Assembly: GCA_020047835.1 (NCBI GenBank) | Contig: JAIFNJ010000184.1 | Coordinates: 1 to 13,363, forward strand | Direction: 5' to 3' | Origin: Bacteroidota bacterium | GTDB taxonomy: Bacteria; Bacteroidota; Bacteroidia; Bacteroidales; SZUA-534 | Length of the DNA stretch: 13,363 nucleotides | In this document: positions 12,516 through 13,363 of the stretch, in pieces | Numbering within the stretch: position 1 is the first letter of the stretch | Layout of the letters: each line of letters starts with the position of its first letter | Program-made: the position numbers and the translations under genes | Notes under the pieces: generated by a model | What the model was told of the DNA's origin: nothing | Database searches by the model: none | Seen by the model: the letters and a program-made list of their open reading frames with translations, nothing else

Positions 12516-13363
12516 ATGCAAAAACAGATTCATTTAACCGCTTTAGTTTTTATTTTTTCGTTATGCCAACTCAATGCGCAAGACCTTCAATTCGATCTTT
12601 CAAAATACAAACTGCCCGATTACAGGAGACAACTGTTGGATTTGAATTTCAATCTGAGTGGAAGCAATCAAATGAATAGTTATGATGGTAGTCCTTATAA
12701 TCAAGATTGGAAAAACAACTACAATAGCTATTCAAATTCATTTTACATGAACTACCAAGATTTTCTTAACACTAGAAGAAAGCAGCAAGAAAACCAGTTT
12801 ATATTGAATATGAATTCTGGATACTCAAATCAAAAAAATAGTAATGATTTCTTTTATAACAGACTTTCATTGGCACCACAATTAAGAGTAAGTTCTGTAA
12901 ATAGAATATTTTATCAGGGAACTCAGTTTTTTGAAATTGATTATATGGTTGATTATAGATATTCTTTTGATAATACTGAAAGAAATAATACCTATTATCC
13001 AGACTTTACAAATAGCGAAAAAGAACAATATCATTCAGTTTTTACTACGGTGCCAATTAAGTTTGGTACAGGACGAATTGAGCAAGTTCAGGATGCACGC
13101 CAAGCGGTCTATATTCTGGATGAATTGGATAAGCAACATCGCATTACAAAAATAATAACCGATGAAAATGTAGTGGAATTTGCCACATTAATTTCCCAGT
13201 TAAAGAATGAACGGTATTTTGATTACCGTTTGCAAAAGATTCATGAGTTAGAGGTAGTTGATAGTTTCTTGAGAATAGGCAATTATTGTGCTAATAGCGA
13301 TATAACCTATTTTACCACCCTGAACGATTTCTGGGATTATGGTCGCAATCAGGTGCGTCGATC
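12516..13363 (+). CDS. Exported protein, 5' part only, probably envelope associated
   Basis: An open frame of 282 codons from the ATG at 12516 that continues past the right edge without a stop. The first 22 residues form a signal peptide (MQKQIHLTALVFIFSLCQLNAQ, shown to here only in part as TALVFIFSLCQLNAQ), with cleavage likely after AQ; the Cys at 17 is not in a good lipobox. The mature part is rich in Asn, Tyr, Ser and Phe, with alternating strands (QFILNMNSGYS, FFYNRLSLAPQL, FFEIDYMVDYRYSF) like a surface barrel or large outer-membrane protein. A more globular block follows, with GTGRIEQVQDARQAVYILDEL (about residues 188-208) and LKNERYFDYRLQKIHELE. I do not recognise a named family. Regulation may involve the palindrome at 12419. 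Confidence 0.72.
   Translation, partial: MQKQIHLTALVFIFSLCQLNAQDLQFDLSKYKLPDYRRQLLDLNFNLSGSNQMNSYDGSPYNQDWKNNYNSYSNSFYMNYQDFLNTRRKQQENQFILNMNSGYSNQKNSNDFFYNRLSLAPQLRVSSVNRIFYQGTQFFEIDYMVDYRYSFDNTERNNTYYPDFTNSEKEQYHSVFTTVPIKFGTGRIEQVQDARQAVYILDELDKQHRITKIITDENVVEFATLISQLKNERYFDYRLQKIHELEVVDSFLRIGNYCANSDITYFTTLNDFWDYGRNQVRR

Noticed and set aside
12931..13155. Plus-strand frame of 74 codons near the right edge
   Set aside because: It is a different frame of the exported-protein gene, whose own frame is open from 12516 to the end with a proper signal peptide.

Overview
The window looks like a chromosomal segment of a member of the Bacteroidota, probably Bacteroidales-like and uncultured or lightly described. 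The evidence is moderate to low GC, several promoter elements of the Bacteroidota type (TAnnTTTG at -7, sometimes with TTG or TTTG about 18 bases upstream), little Shine-Dalgarno signal, a compact 287-residue RpoD-type sigma factor, and a tmRNA whose tag peptide is GESNYALAA. I see no transposase, integrase, CRISPR array, rRNA or ordinary tRNA.

Layout. 1-345: non-coding, with a degenerate heptanucleotide-periodic array and an imperfect inverted repeat. 346-573 (-): small DUF3820 protein, divergent from a DUF1761 membrane protein (719-1132, +) that ends in a terminator. 1269-2116 (+): three-gene envelope cassette (YtxH-like, holin-superfamily/DUF1469-like, and a 77-residue orphan). 2266-3809 (-): hipB-hipA toxin-antitoxin pair, both with GTG starts, and a promoter that lies between the arms of a perfect 12-base inverted repeat. 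4003-4401 (-): ssrA tmRNA with its own terminator. 4584-5804 (+): LYS1-like/alanine dehydrogenase-like oxidoreductase, converging on an outer-membrane barrel gene (5905-6675, -) across a shared bidirectional terminator. 6676-7101: gene-free. 7102-9162 (+): fused ADP-forming acyl-CoA synthetase. 9256-10104 (+): a 51-residue membrane microprotein abutting an Mpv17/PMP22-like membrane protein. 10144-11562 (+): flavodoxin followed by the sigma factor, with a good promoter in front and a strong terminator behind. 11661-12314 (+): ribulose-phosphate 3-epimerase. 12516 to the right edge (+): an exported protein that runs off the window.

Functionally this is mostly core-genome material: metabolism (acyl-CoA/acetate energy conservation, pentose phosphate, redox carrier), transcription (sigma factor), ribosome rescue (tmRNA) and envelope proteins. 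The accessory element is hipBA. The less explained items are the heptad array, the hipBA operator geometry, the microprotein/Mpv17-like pair, the orphan third gene of the YtxH cassette and the cut-off exported protein. I did not find a convincing new multi-gene system; the candidates are listed with their limits.
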